NCBI RefSeq assembly: GCF_023016005.1 | Contig: NZ_JALKAZ010000001.1 | Coordinates: forward strand, 558,001-622,000 | DNA from: Erythrobacter sp. F6033 | GTDB taxonomy: Bacteria > Pseudomonadota > Alphaproteobacteria > Sphingomonadales > Sphingomonadaceae | DNA: 64,000 nt | Direction: 5' to 3' | Shown here: in pieces, positions 51,844 to 60,675 of the stretch | How positions within the stretch are numbered: position 1 is the stretch's first letter | Layout: the number at the start of each line of letters is the position of its first letter | Made by a program: the position numbers and the translations under genes | The notes under the pieces: generated by a model | Told to the model about the DNA's origin: nothing | What the model saw: the letters and a program-made list of their open reading frames with translations, nothing else | Databases searched by the model: none

Positions 51844-52872
51844 TTACTCTTCCCAATTCAGCACGACTTTGCAGGCTTCGCCTGACAACATCGCCTGAAA
51901 TCCCTTTTCAAAATCAGTTGCCGGAAACCGGTGCGTGATGATCGGTGACAGATCTAAGCCGGAATCGATGAATACAGACATCTTGTACCAGGTTTCAAAA
52001 ATCTCGCGCCCGTACACGCCTTTCAGGGTCAACATGTTGAAGATGACCTTGTGCCAATCGATCGCCATTCCTGCCTCTGGAAGACCAAGAATCGCGACTT
52101 TGCCGCCGTGACACATATTGTCGATCAAAGATTGGAACCCGGCTTCGTTGCCCGACATTTCCAAGCCGACATCGAAGCCTTCGCTCATGCCCAATTCGCG
52201 TTGAACGTCTTCGATCTTTTCGCGCGTGACGTTCACTGCGCGTGTGACACCCAACCGCTTTGCCATATCAAGACGCGTGTCATTCACATCGGTGATGACG
52301 ACATGGCGTGCCCCCGCGTGACGGCAAACGGCCGCAGCCATCATGCCAATGGGTCCGGCGCCCACGATCAGCACATCCTCACCCAGAACATCGAATTGCA
52401 GGGCCGTGTGAACGGCATTGCCGTAGGGATCGAACAGCGAGGCAATGTCCAAATCTATGCCATCATTGTGCAACCACAGATTGGCAGCTGGCAAAGCAAG
52501 ATATTCAGCAAAGGCCCCCGGACGGTTCACACCGATACCATCGGCATCTGCGCACATATGGCGGCGGCCGGCCATGCAATTGCGGCAGCGGCCACAAACG
52601 ACATGCCCTTCGCCGGAGACGATTTGCCCCTTAGTGTAGCCTTTTACATTGTCGCCAATTTCAACGATTTCGCCGACAAATTCGTGGCCCACGGTCATCG
52701 GGACGGGGATCGTTTTCTGCGCCCATTCATCCCATTTGTAAATGTGCATATCGGTGCCGCAAATCGCAGTTCGTTTCACTTTGATCAGCACATCATTGAT
52801 GCTGATTTCGGGCACGGGAACATCTTCCAGCCAAAGGCCGGGCTCAGCTTTGGCTTTAACGAGTGCTTTCAC
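51844..52872 (-). CDS. tdh: L-threonine 3-dehydrogenase
   Basis: 342 residues from GTG 52872, chosen because AGAGGAG lies seven bases upstream and the protein then starts [15 protein letters not shown] like other Tdh proteins; an ATG 21 bases earlier overlaps that ribosome-binding site. Zinc MDR dehydrogenase: catalytic-zinc motif [29 protein letters not shown], four structural-zinc cysteines in [15 protein letters not shown], and NAD loop [12 protein letters not shown]. It oxidises threonine to 2-amino-3-ketobutyrate. First gene of the operon with kbl and sdaA. Confidence 0.96.
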   Translation of the reverse strand: MKALVKAKAEPGLWLEDVPVPEISINDVLIKVKRTAICGTDMHIYKWDEWAQKTIPVPMTVGHEFVGEIVEIGDNVKGYTKGQIVSGEGHVVCGRCRNCMAGRRHMCADADGIGVNRPGAFAEYLALPAANLWLHNDGIDLDIASLFDPYGNAVHTALQFDVLGEDVLIVGAGPIGMMAAAVCRHAGARHVVITDVNDTRLDMAKRLGVTRAVNVTREKIEDVQRELGMSEGFDVGLEMSGNEAGFQSLIDNMCHGGKVAILGLPEAGMAIDWHKVIFNMLTLKGVYGREIFETWYKMSVFIDSGLDLSPIITHRFPATDFEKGFQAMLSGEACKVVLNWEE

Positions 52873-53013
52873 GGTAAACTCCTCTTTTAACAACCCAGGC
52901 GATTAGGCTGAAGCTACCAGTGAGAGACCGGTTGCCGTTAGGCCGCATCGTCCGATTTTGGACCACCACCTTGCCGGTCGGGCAGGTTGGCGTGAGCCGA
53001 AGCTCATCTCTTA

Positions 53014-53166
53014 ATGCAAGAAGCGTCAGCTTCTGCTGGCTCTATCAACGCGCGTCGCCTTTTTGACAAGAGCAAATCGGCCAACAGCCTACTTCAATTC
53101 GGCATCACCAACCTCGACCAGCAATCTCCCCGTGAAACCAATGTGCTCTACGCCGTATTGCGATAG
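53014..53166 (+). CDS. Possible 50-codon small ORF or gene remnant
   Basis: Within the 312-base gap between tdh and psd, an ATG-started frame encodes a protein-like sequence including SINARRLFDKSKSANSLLQF, then GITNLDQQSPRETNVLYAVL and a final Arg. The end resembles the last strands of outer-membrane barrel proteins, so it may be the remnant of a receptor C-terminus. There is no ribosome-binding site, and a stop lies just upstream. An inverted repeat AGAAGC/GCTTCT (53019-53034) overlaps it. The rest of 52873-53184 shows only the presumed tdh promoter region. Confidence 0.25.
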   Translation: MQEASASAGSINARRLFDKSKSANSLLQFGITNLDQQSPRETNVLYAVLR

Positions 53167-53184
53167 GAGGGCGAGATCGGAAGA

Positions 53185-54033
53185 CTAGGCTGGTTGATCG
53201 CCCATTCGCTCGCCCAACCGAACCGGGCGTTCTGGTGCCCAATCTTTGTTGAACGAGATTGTATCTTGCTGGAAGAGCATCACGACCGTCGAACCAAGCA
53301 AGAAACGCCCCATTTCTTCCCCTTGGTCCAAGAGTATGTCTTGAGCATCAAATTGCCATTCAGAGACCTGATTGCTGCGTTTTGCATTGACCACACCATG
53401 CCACACTGTGGCCATGCTGCCGACGATGGTCGCACCGACCAACACCATGGCAAATGGACCATGCTCCGCAGAATCGAAGATGCACACCACGCGCTCGTTC
53501 CGCGCAAACAGGTTTGGCACGCCGCGTGCGGTGGTGGGATTTACGGAAAACAACGCACCGGGAACGTGGATCATCCGTGTCAGCTTGCCAGAGCAGGGCA
53601 TATGGATACGGTGATAGTCTTTTGGCGATAGGTAGATGTTGGCAAAGCGACCGTCACGAAATTGAGCAGCCAATTCGCGATCGCCGCCAAGCAAGTCGGT
53701 CGTCGTGAACCGGTGTCCCTTTGCCTGCAGCATATGATCATTCTCTATTGCGCCGAATTGACTAATCGCGCCGTCGACCGGGCAGATAAAGGCCGAGGAA
53801 GCTAACGGGCGCGCACCTGCTTTGAGAGGACGGGTAAAAAACTCATTGAAGCTGGAATAGCTCTCTATGTCGGGGGCTGCGGCCTCGGACATATCAACGC
53901 CATATCTGCTCACGAAACGGCGGATTGTTTGCGTGGTAATAAAGCCGCCGCGCGTTTCGGCGGCGCGGCCTGCGATTGTCGTCAGCAATGTCTTGGGAAG
54001 CGCATATTGCAAGAGCACTTTAAAACGATCCAT
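53185..54033 (-). CDS. psd: Phosphatidylserine decarboxylase, long (E. coli-like) form
   Basis: 282 residues. The self-cleavage motif LGST is present in GRFLLGSTVVMLFQQD, generating the pyruvoyl group, and conserved segments FNEFFTRPLKAGARP, PVDGAISQFG and LSPKDYHRIHMPCSGKL match the E. coli-type enzyme. It makes phosphatidylethanolamine at the inner membrane. Alphaproteobacteria commonly carry a shorter Psd of about 230 residues next to pssA; here the long form stands alone without pssA, so it may be a second or acquired copy. Confidence 0.92.
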   Translation of the reverse strand: MDRFKVLLQYALPKTLLTTIAGRAAETRGGFITTQTIRRFVSRYGVDMSEAAAPDIESYSSFNEFFTRPLKAGARPLASSAFICPVDGAISQFGAIENDHMLQAKGHRFTTTDLLGGDRELAAQFRDGRFANIYLSPKDYHRIHMPCSGKLTRMIHVPGALFSVNPTTARGVPNLFARNERVVCIFDSAEHGPFAMVLVGATIVGSMATVWHGVVNAKRSNQVSEWQFDAQDILLDQGEEMGRFLLGSTVVMLFQQDTISFNKDWAPERPVRLGERMGDQPA

Positions 54034-54250
54034 TTTGTACCCTTGATTGAAGGTTTTGCTGTCGAGCCAGACCGAGGTGCGGTTTGCTGAAAAAGGTCCA
54101 GCAACGCCTTAGCGATATTTTGCCAGTTCCGCGAGAAATTCGGCGCCATTTCCCAACCAGGATGCAACGTCTGAAATTTCGATCCTGCCGCTGAAGCTTG
54201 TGACCCCGGCACCGCCTGCTATCCTCAGTACCAATTCATGGGAGGGTGAT

Positions 54251-55189
54251 ATGCTGTCCGGTCTCAAAACACGATTGGCAATGCAGACCAAGATTGCTGT
54301 GCTGAGCGGTGCTGCGATGCTGCTTTGGTCTGGTCCAGCATCGGCCCAATCGGAGCCGGATCCAGCAAGCTCAGCGATCAGCAAAGCCAAACTTTCTGAG
54401 AAATCTGACACGTTCGTCTTTTCCAATTGGGAAGGGCCAGACTTGCCTGTTTGGACCTATGTTCCCGAAGGGATCGACCGAAACACTGCACCAATTGCAT
54501 TTGTATTGCACGGCGCTCGCCGTGATCCTATGCGCTACCGGGCGCAATGGATCGATGAGGCGGATGAAGGCGGATTTATCGTGGTCGCGCCGGAGTTTTC
54601 GCGCGACGCTTTTCCGGGTTCTCGCAATTACAATTTGGGCTCAGTGTTTGATCGCGCCACTGGTGCTCTTCGCGATGACAGTGTGTGGAGCTTCTCTGCA
54701 ATAGAACCGATTTTTGATGAAGTTGTTGCCCGTCTTGATGGGCGTCAAACAGATTACACCATCTATGGTCACTCGGCGGGATCGCAATTTGTTCACCGCT
54801 TCTTGCTGATGAAACCTGACGCGCGGGCAAAACGGTATCTGGCCGCAAATGCCGGTTGGTATACGTTTGCTGACTTAGGCATCGCCTTTCCATTCGGACT
54901 TGGGGGAACACCCGCGACTGAGGATATGCTCCGGGCAGCTTTATCGAAAGATGTTGTGATTTTGCTCGGTGACCAAGACACCGATCCCGATCACTCCTCT
55001 CTCAACCGCAGCGAAGGAGCGATGCGGCAAGGCCCGCACAGGTTCTCTCGGGGCAAGTCCTTCTACAAAGCGGCCAAGGCTGTGGCTGAGAAAAACGGAT
55101 GGGAATTCGGATGGACCCTGCGCGTGATCAAAGGCGTCGCACATTCAAATGACGGCATGGCGTCCGGCTCATACGATCTGGTTGAATGA
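54251..55189 (+). CDS. Secreted alpha/beta-hydrolase (polyhydroxybutyrate-depolymerase-like)
   Basis: 312 residues from ATG 54251 (GGAGGG upstream) with a signal peptide (IAVLSGAAMLLWSGPASA before QSEP). Fold markers: PIAFVLHGARRDPMRYR (oxyanion region), YTIYGHSAGSQFVHRFL (GxSxG nucleophile), ILLGDQDTDPDH (acid) and KGVAHSNDGM (His). The arrangement resembles secreted esterase/PHB-depolymerase-like proteins. The substrate is unknown. Convergent with the DASS transporter gene, only six bases apart. Confidence 0.82.
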   Translation: MLSGLKTRLAMQTKIAVLSGAAMLLWSGPASAQSEPDPASSAISKAKLSEKSDTFVFSNWEGPDLPVWTYVPEGIDRNTAPIAFVLHGARRDPMRYRAQWIDEADEGGFIVVAPEFSRDAFPGSRNYNLGSVFDRATGALRDDSVWSFSAIEPIFDEVVARLDGRQTDYTIYGHSAGSQFVHRFLLMKPDARAKRYLAANAGWYTFADLGIAFPFGLGGTPATEDMLRAALSKDVVILLGDQDTDPDHSSLNRSEGAMRQGPHRFSRGKSFYKAAKAVAEKNGWEFGWTLRVIKGVAHSNDGMASGSYDLVE

Positions 55190-55195
55190 TCCAGC

Positions 55196-56632
55196 TTAGC
55201 TGAGATTGAGACCCATGGCCCAACCGCCGAGCCAATAAACGAAGGCGGTGACGAGCGCGATCCCGATGAGGTTCAAGACAAACCCTCCGCGCGCCATTTG
55301 CGGGATTGTTACTACGCCGGTGCTGAATGCGATCGCGTTTGGCGGTGTGCCCACCGGCAACATAAACGCGCAGGTCGCTGCGAGCGCGGCTGGTACCAGC
55401 AGCCCCATTGGGTCCATCCCGACGCCGATGGCAACTCCTCCCAAGACCGGAATGAATGTTGCAGCAGTTGCGGTGTTGCTCGTCACTTCGGTCAGGAACA
55501 GCACGATCGCAACAACACTGGCGATGATGAGGATGGTGGGCAGGGCGGCAAGTCCCGAAACCTGTTGACCAAACCAATCATCCAGACCTGTCCCTGCGAC
55601 CGCGCCTGCGAGGCTTAATCCCCCGCCAAACAGCAACAACACGCCCCATGGCAGGCCGCGTTCCGCATCTTGCCAGTCGAGTACCATCCGGTTGGAGCCT
55701 TTGCCCGGCAACATGAAGAGTACGAGGCCAGCGGCAATAGCAATTGCCGCGTCGTTCAATCCGCCGAGCCACGGAGCCGCAGCTGATACTGCTGAAACTT
55801 CGGAAAGGAGGCCGGGGACGATCCAGAGAAACGCCGCCCCGCAAAACACCAGGGCCACCATTTTCTCACCCTGAGACATCGAGCCGAGCTTAGCGATTTC
55901 ACCCGCAATCAAATCTTCGCCGCCTGGAATCTCATCCAGTTCGAAGCGGTAGAAGACGCGGGTCATCAGAACCCAGCCGATGGCGATGAAGGTCAATGCC
56001 AGTGGGACACCCAGCATCATCCAATCGACAAAACCAATGTCTATGCCCAGCTCGTCACTGGCATAGCCCGCGATAATGGCGTTGGGAGGGCTGCCGAGCA
56101 AGGTGCCTAGCCCGCCCATGCTCGCCGACCATGCGATTGCGAGTACGAGGCAGACGCTGAAATTTGCGACTTGGGGATCAATAGTGGCGCTATCCTCCGG
56201 TGCACCTTCTGTCATGCTGCGGCCCGAGACCAAAGCAAGGACGGAAAAGCCGATAGGAAGCATCATAAGTGTCGTTGCGGTGTTGGACACCCACATCGAC
56301 AGAAAGCCTGTCGCAAGCATCATGCCTAAAACGATACGGCGCGGAGATATGCCGACTTTGTTCAGCGTCGAAAGCGCAATCCTGCGGTGCAAACCCCATT
56401 TTTCCATCGCGATCGCAATCAGGAATCCACCAAGGAACAGAAACACAATGGGACTTGCATAGGATGCCGTTGTCTCACCTACGCTGCGCTCGGTCAGTGC
56501 TGGTATCGTAATGATCGGTAACAGGGATGTCGCCGCAAGTGGCACGGCCTCCGTCATCCACCAAACAGCCATCAGAGTAGCAATCGCCGCGACAATGCGG
56601 GCGTCGCCAGATAAGTCAGCCGGTGCAAGCAA
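55196..56632 (-). CDS. DASS-family (SLC13) anion/dicarboxylate transporter
   Basis: At least 478 residues from a TTG at 56632. Family motifs: VWWMTEAVPLAATSLLPII, FLGGFLIAIAMEKWGLHRRI, SNTATTLMMLPIG, and late SNTATAATFIPVLGGVAIG with VGTPPNAIAFSTG, the two SNT sodium/substrate motifs. It would import succinate, fumarate or malate with sodium. Coding potential extends upstream (AFRIAGLAAAALVYALLAP) to an ATG at 56681 that has AAGG before it but is one base out of frame, so the natural N-terminus may be interrupted by a frameshift. It lies downstream of the exported lyase gene. Confidence 0.85.
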   Translation of the reverse strand: MLAPADLSGDARIVAAIATLMAVWWMTEAVPLAATSLLPIITIPALTERSVGETTASYASPIVFLFLGGFLIAIAMEKWGLHRRIALSTLNKVGISPRRIVLGMMLATGFLSMWVSNTATTLMMLPIGFSVLALVSGRSMTEGAPEDSATIDPQVANFSVCLVLAIAWSASMGGLGTLLGSPPNAIIAGYASDELGIDIGFVDWMMLGVPLALTFIAIGWVLMTRVFYRFELDEIPGGEDLIAGEIAKLGSMSQGEKMVALVFCGAAFLWIVPGLLSEVSAVSAAAPWLGGLNDAAIAIAAGLVLFMLPGKGSNRMVLDWQDAERGLPWGVLLLFGGGLSLAGAVAGTGLDDWFGQQVSGLAALPTILIIASVVAIVLFLTEVTSNTATAATFIPVLGGVAIGVGMDPMGLLVPAALAATCAFMLPVGTPPNAIAFSTGVVTIPQMARGGFVLNLIGIALVTAFVYWLGGWAMGLNLS

Positions 56633-56715
56633 CGCGTAGACGAGCGCGGCTGCTGCGAGCCCCGCAATCCGAAATGCCCATATTGCCTTTGCTGATCGAA
56701 GGTTCGGTTCGTCTG

Positions 56716-58113
56716 CTATTGGTCGGCCCCTTCGCCTTGTGCGTCACTCACGATGCGCTCCACTTGCTCGATTGCGGGTGCGCCAATGATAGCTGGGTCG
56801 AGCAGTTTGAGAAGCGCGTCGCGATCGAAATGCTGAGTGACCTGAGGCTCTTTGAGCAAAGCCTCAAGGAAACCTGTGTCAGCCGCCAGCGCATTGGCAA
56901 CCACCGCTTTTGTAATCGCTTCGGCCTCTTCGCGCGGCATATGTTCGGCCAAGGCAAACGCAATGCTCTGCGACATCGCGAACCCGCGCGTGCGATCAAT
57001 ATTCGTGCGCATTTGAACGGCATCAACTTCAAGGCCGCCGAGAAGATTGTTCAGCCTGCGAACGGCATCAACCGATGTGACAGAGATTTCCTCGATAACC
57101 GGAGAAAGCCTTGATGTGTTGTCCCGCTCGAAAAAATTGACGACGTCATCGCTCAGAACTTCTGCCAATCGAGGAACGGTTCTGCCTGCATGGATCAGCC
57201 GCTCGGGCGCTCTTGGATTGCGCTTATGCGGCATGGAGCTGGACCCGACTACGCCGGTGCTTTGCGCCTCCCGAACTTCGCCGATATCGGTTCCTTGTAG
57301 CAGAAACAGCTCTTGCCCGATGCGCTGGTGTGAGCGGGCAATCAAGCCAAGTATCAATCCGTATTCAGCGATCACATCGCGCGTTCCGTTCCAATCTGAA
57401 AGATACGGCTCGTCAAGACCGAGCTCGGCCGCGAAACTGCGTTCGACAGCAATCGCCTTGTCTCCAAGTCCCGAATAGTTGCCAACCGGTCCTTTGAGAG
57501 CGGCGGATTTGCGCACTCGCTTGCGAAGTTCGTTTAGCCGGTCACGGTGACGGGAATACTCGCCGATCCAAGCGCTCACTTTTTTGCCAAAGGTGATCGG
57601 TTGAGCGTGTTGACCGAGCGTGCGTCCGATCATTGGCGTGCTCTTATGGTCGTTTGCCAGCGTAGCCATCGTTGCGATTGTATCGGCTAGACATGCGTCC
57701 ATTTGCGCAATTGCTTGGTCAATCTGCAAAATTGTCGCCGTGCCGTAAATATCGACCGTCGTTGCGCCGAAATGCACATATTGATCGCCGGCATCGTCAA
57801 GGCCTTCGCGCCAGACCTGAAGAAGCGCGACCATACGGTGACGCACCACGCCATAGGCTGCATCAAATTCGGCCTGCCGAACAAGTTCGGCGCGCGCTTT
57901 TCTCGTTATGTCCTCAGCCGCTTCAGTAGGGATCACACCGTGACGTGCTTGAGCGCGCGCCATTGCGGCCTCAACATCCAGAATGGTCTGGGTTTGCGCT
58001 TCGTATTCGAACAGCGCCTGGACCGGAGCAACACGGCAATCGGCGGCGCTGACAGGTGCGGCGATCAATCCAACCGCAAGCGCGGTCATCTGCAATACGG
58101 CTTTGCTGGTCAA
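56716..58113 (-). CDS. Exported lyase of the fumarase/aspartase superfamily (CMLE/ADSL subgroup)
   Basis: 465 residues from TTG 58113, chosen because GGAGGGG lies six bases upstream; GTG 58128 overlaps that site. The superfamily signature GSSSMPHKRNP is intact, and GRTLGQHAQPITFGKK and LDVEAAMARAQARHGVIP match the 3-carboxymuconate-cycloisomerase/adenylosuccinate-lyase subgroup. Unusually the enzyme is preceded by a signal peptide (LQMTALAVGLIAAPVSA before ADC). Superfamily members eliminate fumarate, or a related group, from aspartate-type adducts. With a dicarboxylate transporter downstream, release of fumarate from an N-substituted aspartate in the periplasm is the natural inference. The substrate is unknown. 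Confidence 0.82.
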   Translation of the reverse strand: MTSKAVLQMTALAVGLIAAPVSAADCRVAPVQALFEYEAQTQTILDVEAAMARAQARHGVIPTEAAEDITRKARAELVRQAEFDAAYGVVRHRMVALLQVWREGLDDAGDQYVHFGATTVDIYGTATILQIDQAIAQMDACLADTIATMATLANDHKSTPMIGRTLGQHAQPITFGKKVSAWIGEYSRHRDRLNELRKRVRKSAALKGPVGNYSGLGDKAIAVERSFAAELGLDEPYLSDWNGTRDVIAEYGLILGLIARSHQRIGQELFLLQGTDIGEVREAQSTGVVGSSSMPHKRNPRAPERLIHAGRTVPRLAEVLSDDVVNFFERDNTSRLSPVIEEISVTSVDAVRRLNNLLGGLEVDAVQMRTNIDRTRGFAMSQSIAFALAEHMPREEAEAITKAVVANALAADTGFLEALLKEPQVTQHFDRDALLKLLDPAIIGAPAIEQVERIVSDAQGEGADQ

Positions 58114-58228
58114 TCGGTGCCCCTCCACCTGCCCATAGACCGCATTTATGGCAGCCCCGTCAATCGCTCATGGCACGGACTCTCTTCTCCCCTCACACTC
58201 GACACCGTAAAGTTGCAGAGGCGGTGAA

Positions 58229-59440
58229 TTGGGGCAAAGGGCGATCATAGTCGGGGCAGGGGTGATAGGCGTGTGTTCGGCCTATGCGCTTGCCAGGCGT
58301 GGTTGGCATGTGACGTTGGTCGACCGCGCAAGTGGTCCGGCCATGGAAACCAGCCATTCCAACGGCGCGCAACTGAGCTATTGTTACACCGATGCGCTGG
58401 GCAGCCCGCAGGTGACCGCATCCTTGCCAAGCCTGTTGAGAGGGCGCGGCGGCGTCTCTTTCCGTTTGTCCGCGAGGCCCGATTATGCGTGTTGGCTGGC
58501 CAAGTTCGCTGCCAATTGTACGGCGTCGAAACACCGCCGAAACACAATGGCGGTGTTTGACCTGGCAGCCCAGTCGCGGCGTGCAATGGATGCGCTTTGC
58601 GAGGCATACGATTTGGACTTCGCGCACCGTGCTGCAGGGAAAATCCACCTGCTCTTTTCGGACAAAGATTTAGACCACGCCCGATCTATGGCACGGCTCA
58701 AATCGGCGGCTGGTGCCGAACAACATATTCTGGAACGTCAAGAGTTACCGCAGCTTGATCCCGCCTTATCGGCGTTGGATCGGGATGCAATCGGAGCGAT
58801 CTCGACCCCTTCGGAAATGGTTGGTGACCCTTTGCTGTTCAGCCGGGGACTGCTTGAAATTCTGACCACGCAGTTTGCAGCAGAGACGCGCTTCGACACC
58901 GCTGTTGCAAGCATAAAGGATGAAGGGGTTAGCGCGCTAATTTCTCTGGTTGGCGGAGAGGTCCTGACCGCAGATCTCGTGGTGGTTGCAGCTGCAAATG
59001 AGAGCCGCCGTTTGCTCCAGCCTACAGGTTCCAAAATCACTTTGCAGCCAATGAAGGGCTATTCCTTTGAGATGCCCATTACGGAAGGATCGCCGCGCAT
59101 TTCGGTTACCGATGGAAAGCGCCGGTTGGTTTTTACCAATCTGGGTGACCGTATGCGCGTTGCGGGCATAGCCGAGTTGGGCAGCGCATCACGCGAGATC
59201 GATCCAGCGCGGATCGGCTGGCTTGTGAACGCCGCACGCGAGTGTCTGCCCAATGGGGGAGATTACAGCCGGGCAGACAATTTCTGGACCGGGCTTCGCC
59301 CCGTCACGCCCAATTCACAGCCGATTATCCGCAAGGCGAGCAATACCATCGCGATCAATACCGGTCATGGGGCACTGGGTTGGACGCTTGCGATGGGATC
59401 GGGCGAACGCCTGGCCAATCTTGTCGAGGCTAAACCCTAG
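58229..59440 (+). CDS. D-amino-acid dehydrogenase (DadA-like)
   Basis: 403 residues from TTG 58229 with AGAGGCGG upstream. FAD-binding loop GAGVIGVCSAYALARRGWHV, the SNGAQLSYCYTDALGSP segment seen in DadA, and C-terminal WTGLRPVTPNSQPII and NTGHGALGWTLAMGSGE. It oxidises D-amino acids to oxo acids with electrons going to the quinone pool. It is divergent from the exported lyase and convergent with the symporter gene (four-base overlap). It fits a pathway for D-amino acids released by the neighbouring deacylase. Confidence 0.88.
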   Translation: MGQRAIIVGAGVIGVCSAYALARRGWHVTLVDRASGPAMETSHSNGAQLSYCYTDALGSPQVTASLPSLLRGRGGVSFRLSARPDYACWLAKFAANCTASKHRRNTMAVFDLAAQSRRAMDALCEAYDLDFAHRAAGKIHLLFSDKDLDHARSMARLKSAAGAEQHILERQELPQLDPALSALDRDAIGAISTPSEMVGDPLLFSRGLLEILTTQFAAETRFDTAVASIKDEGVSALISLVGGEVLTADLVVVAAANESRRLLQPTGSKITLQPMKGYSFEMPITEGSPRISVTDGKRRLVFTNLGDRMRVAGIAELGSASREIDPARIGWLVNAARECLPNGGDYSRADNFWTGLRPVTPNSQPIIRKASNTIAINTGHGALGWTLAMGSGERLANLVEAKP

Positions 59441-60675
59441 ATATCGTCGGCGGATTCGTATTCCTCGACATCAATCTCGCCTGCCATCCTTCCGACCGCC
59501 ACAGCGACTGTCGCGTCACCTGTGACGTTCGTCATGGTGCGCATCATGTCCATGATGTGATTGATCCCCGCGACAAAAGCGATGGTTTCAAGCGGCACAC
59601 CGATTGCGCTGAGCACAAGCCCCATCATGATCAGGCCCGATCCCGGAATGCCCGCAGCCCCGACCGATCCCAGCGTCGCCGTAAGAGCGATCAGCAGATA
59701 GGACGCCAGCGTCAATTCGATACCAAACAGCTGCGCACCGAACACTGCGACAAGGCCGAGATACATCGCCGTGCCGTTCATATTTATGGTCGCGCCTAGA
59801 GCGACGACGAAGCTTGATACAGACCGCGAGACGCCGAGATTGCGCTGAACACAGCGCAGGGTAACGGGCAGTGCTGCGTTCGATGATGCGGTTGAGAAGG
59901 CGACAGCCTGCGCGTCGAAAATCCCGCGGTAGAAATCTATCACAGGCAGCTTGGCAATGGTTCGCAGGATAAGCGGATAGACCAGCAGAATGATGATGAA
60001 GCACCCCGCGTAGTTCAGGGCAACCATCGTCGCGAGCGGCGCCAATGCCTCGAAACCAAATGTGCCAGTGACCCAAGCCATCAAAGCGAACACGCCGAAC
60101 GGGGTCAGTTCCATGACGATCATCGTCATCTGCTGCATAACTGCGGCACCTGCATCGACAACCTTCACAATCGGAGCCGCTTCTTCACCTGCCATCAGCA
60201 GCGATATTCCAAAGAGTAGCGCGAAGATGATGAGCGGCAGGATTTGCCCTTCGGCCATTGTCATCACGGGGTTTTCCGGGATCAGTTCGAGCAGCCGCTG
60301 CGTCCAGCTCAATTCGGGCGGTGGTTGAATTTCGATGCCCGGATCAAGCGCTATGTCCAAACCGACACCGGGTTCGAAAATCGTGCCCATCGTGAGGCCA
60401 AGCGTGATCGAAGCGAGAGCAGTGAACAGGAAAAGCCCCAGAGCTTTGCCGCCGACGCTGCCCAGTTTTTTAAGGTCTCCCAGAGCAGCAATTCCGGAAA
60501 CCAGAGAAAAGAATATCAGCGGGACAATCAGCATCCTGATTGCGCGGATGAACAGATCACCGATCCAGCGAATGCTTTCGGCGGACTCGCCCAGATAAAG
60601 GCCCGCGATAACGCCAAGGACCAGCGCGCCGAGGACGCGCTGCCATAACTTGATCCCGAACCAGGCCTTTAACAT
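59437..60675 (-). CDS. Dicarboxylate/amino acid:cation symporter (DAACS)
   Basis: 412 residues with the GltP/DctA-type topology. Landmarks are the serine-rich motif AFSTASSNAALPVTL, the NMNGTAMYLGLVAVF segment and GAAGIPGSGLIMMGLVLSAI. It imports dicarboxylates or amino acids such as aspartate, glutamate or neutral amino acids with sodium or protons. Its ATG overlaps the end of the deacylase gene, so it is translationally coupled and probably carries the product of deacylation into the cell. Confidence 0.92.
   Translation of the reverse strand: MLKAWFGIKLWQRVLGALVLGVIAGLYLGESAESIRWIGDLFIRAIRMLIVPLIFFSLVSGIAALGDLKKLGSVGGKALGLFLFTALASITLGLTMGTIFEPGVGLDIALDPGIEIQPPPELSWTQRLLELIPENPVMTMAEGQILPLIIFALLFGISLLMAGEEAAPIVKVVDAGAAVMQQMTMIVMELTPFGVFALMAWVTGTFGFEALAPLATMVALNYAGCFIIILLVYPLILRTIAKLPVIDFYRGIFDAQAVAFSTASSNAALPVTLRCVQRNLGVSRSVSSFVVALGATINMNGTAMYLGLVAVFGAQLFGIELTLASYLLIALTATLGSVGAAGIPGSGLIMMGLVLSAIGVPLETIAFVAGINHIMDMMRTMTNVTGDATVAVAVGRMAGEIDVEEYESADDI

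Noticed and set aside
54109..54426. 105-residue minus-strand frame upstream of the secreted hydrolase
   Set aside because: It overlaps the hydrolase's start and signal peptide on the other strand and has no motif or ribosome-binding site.
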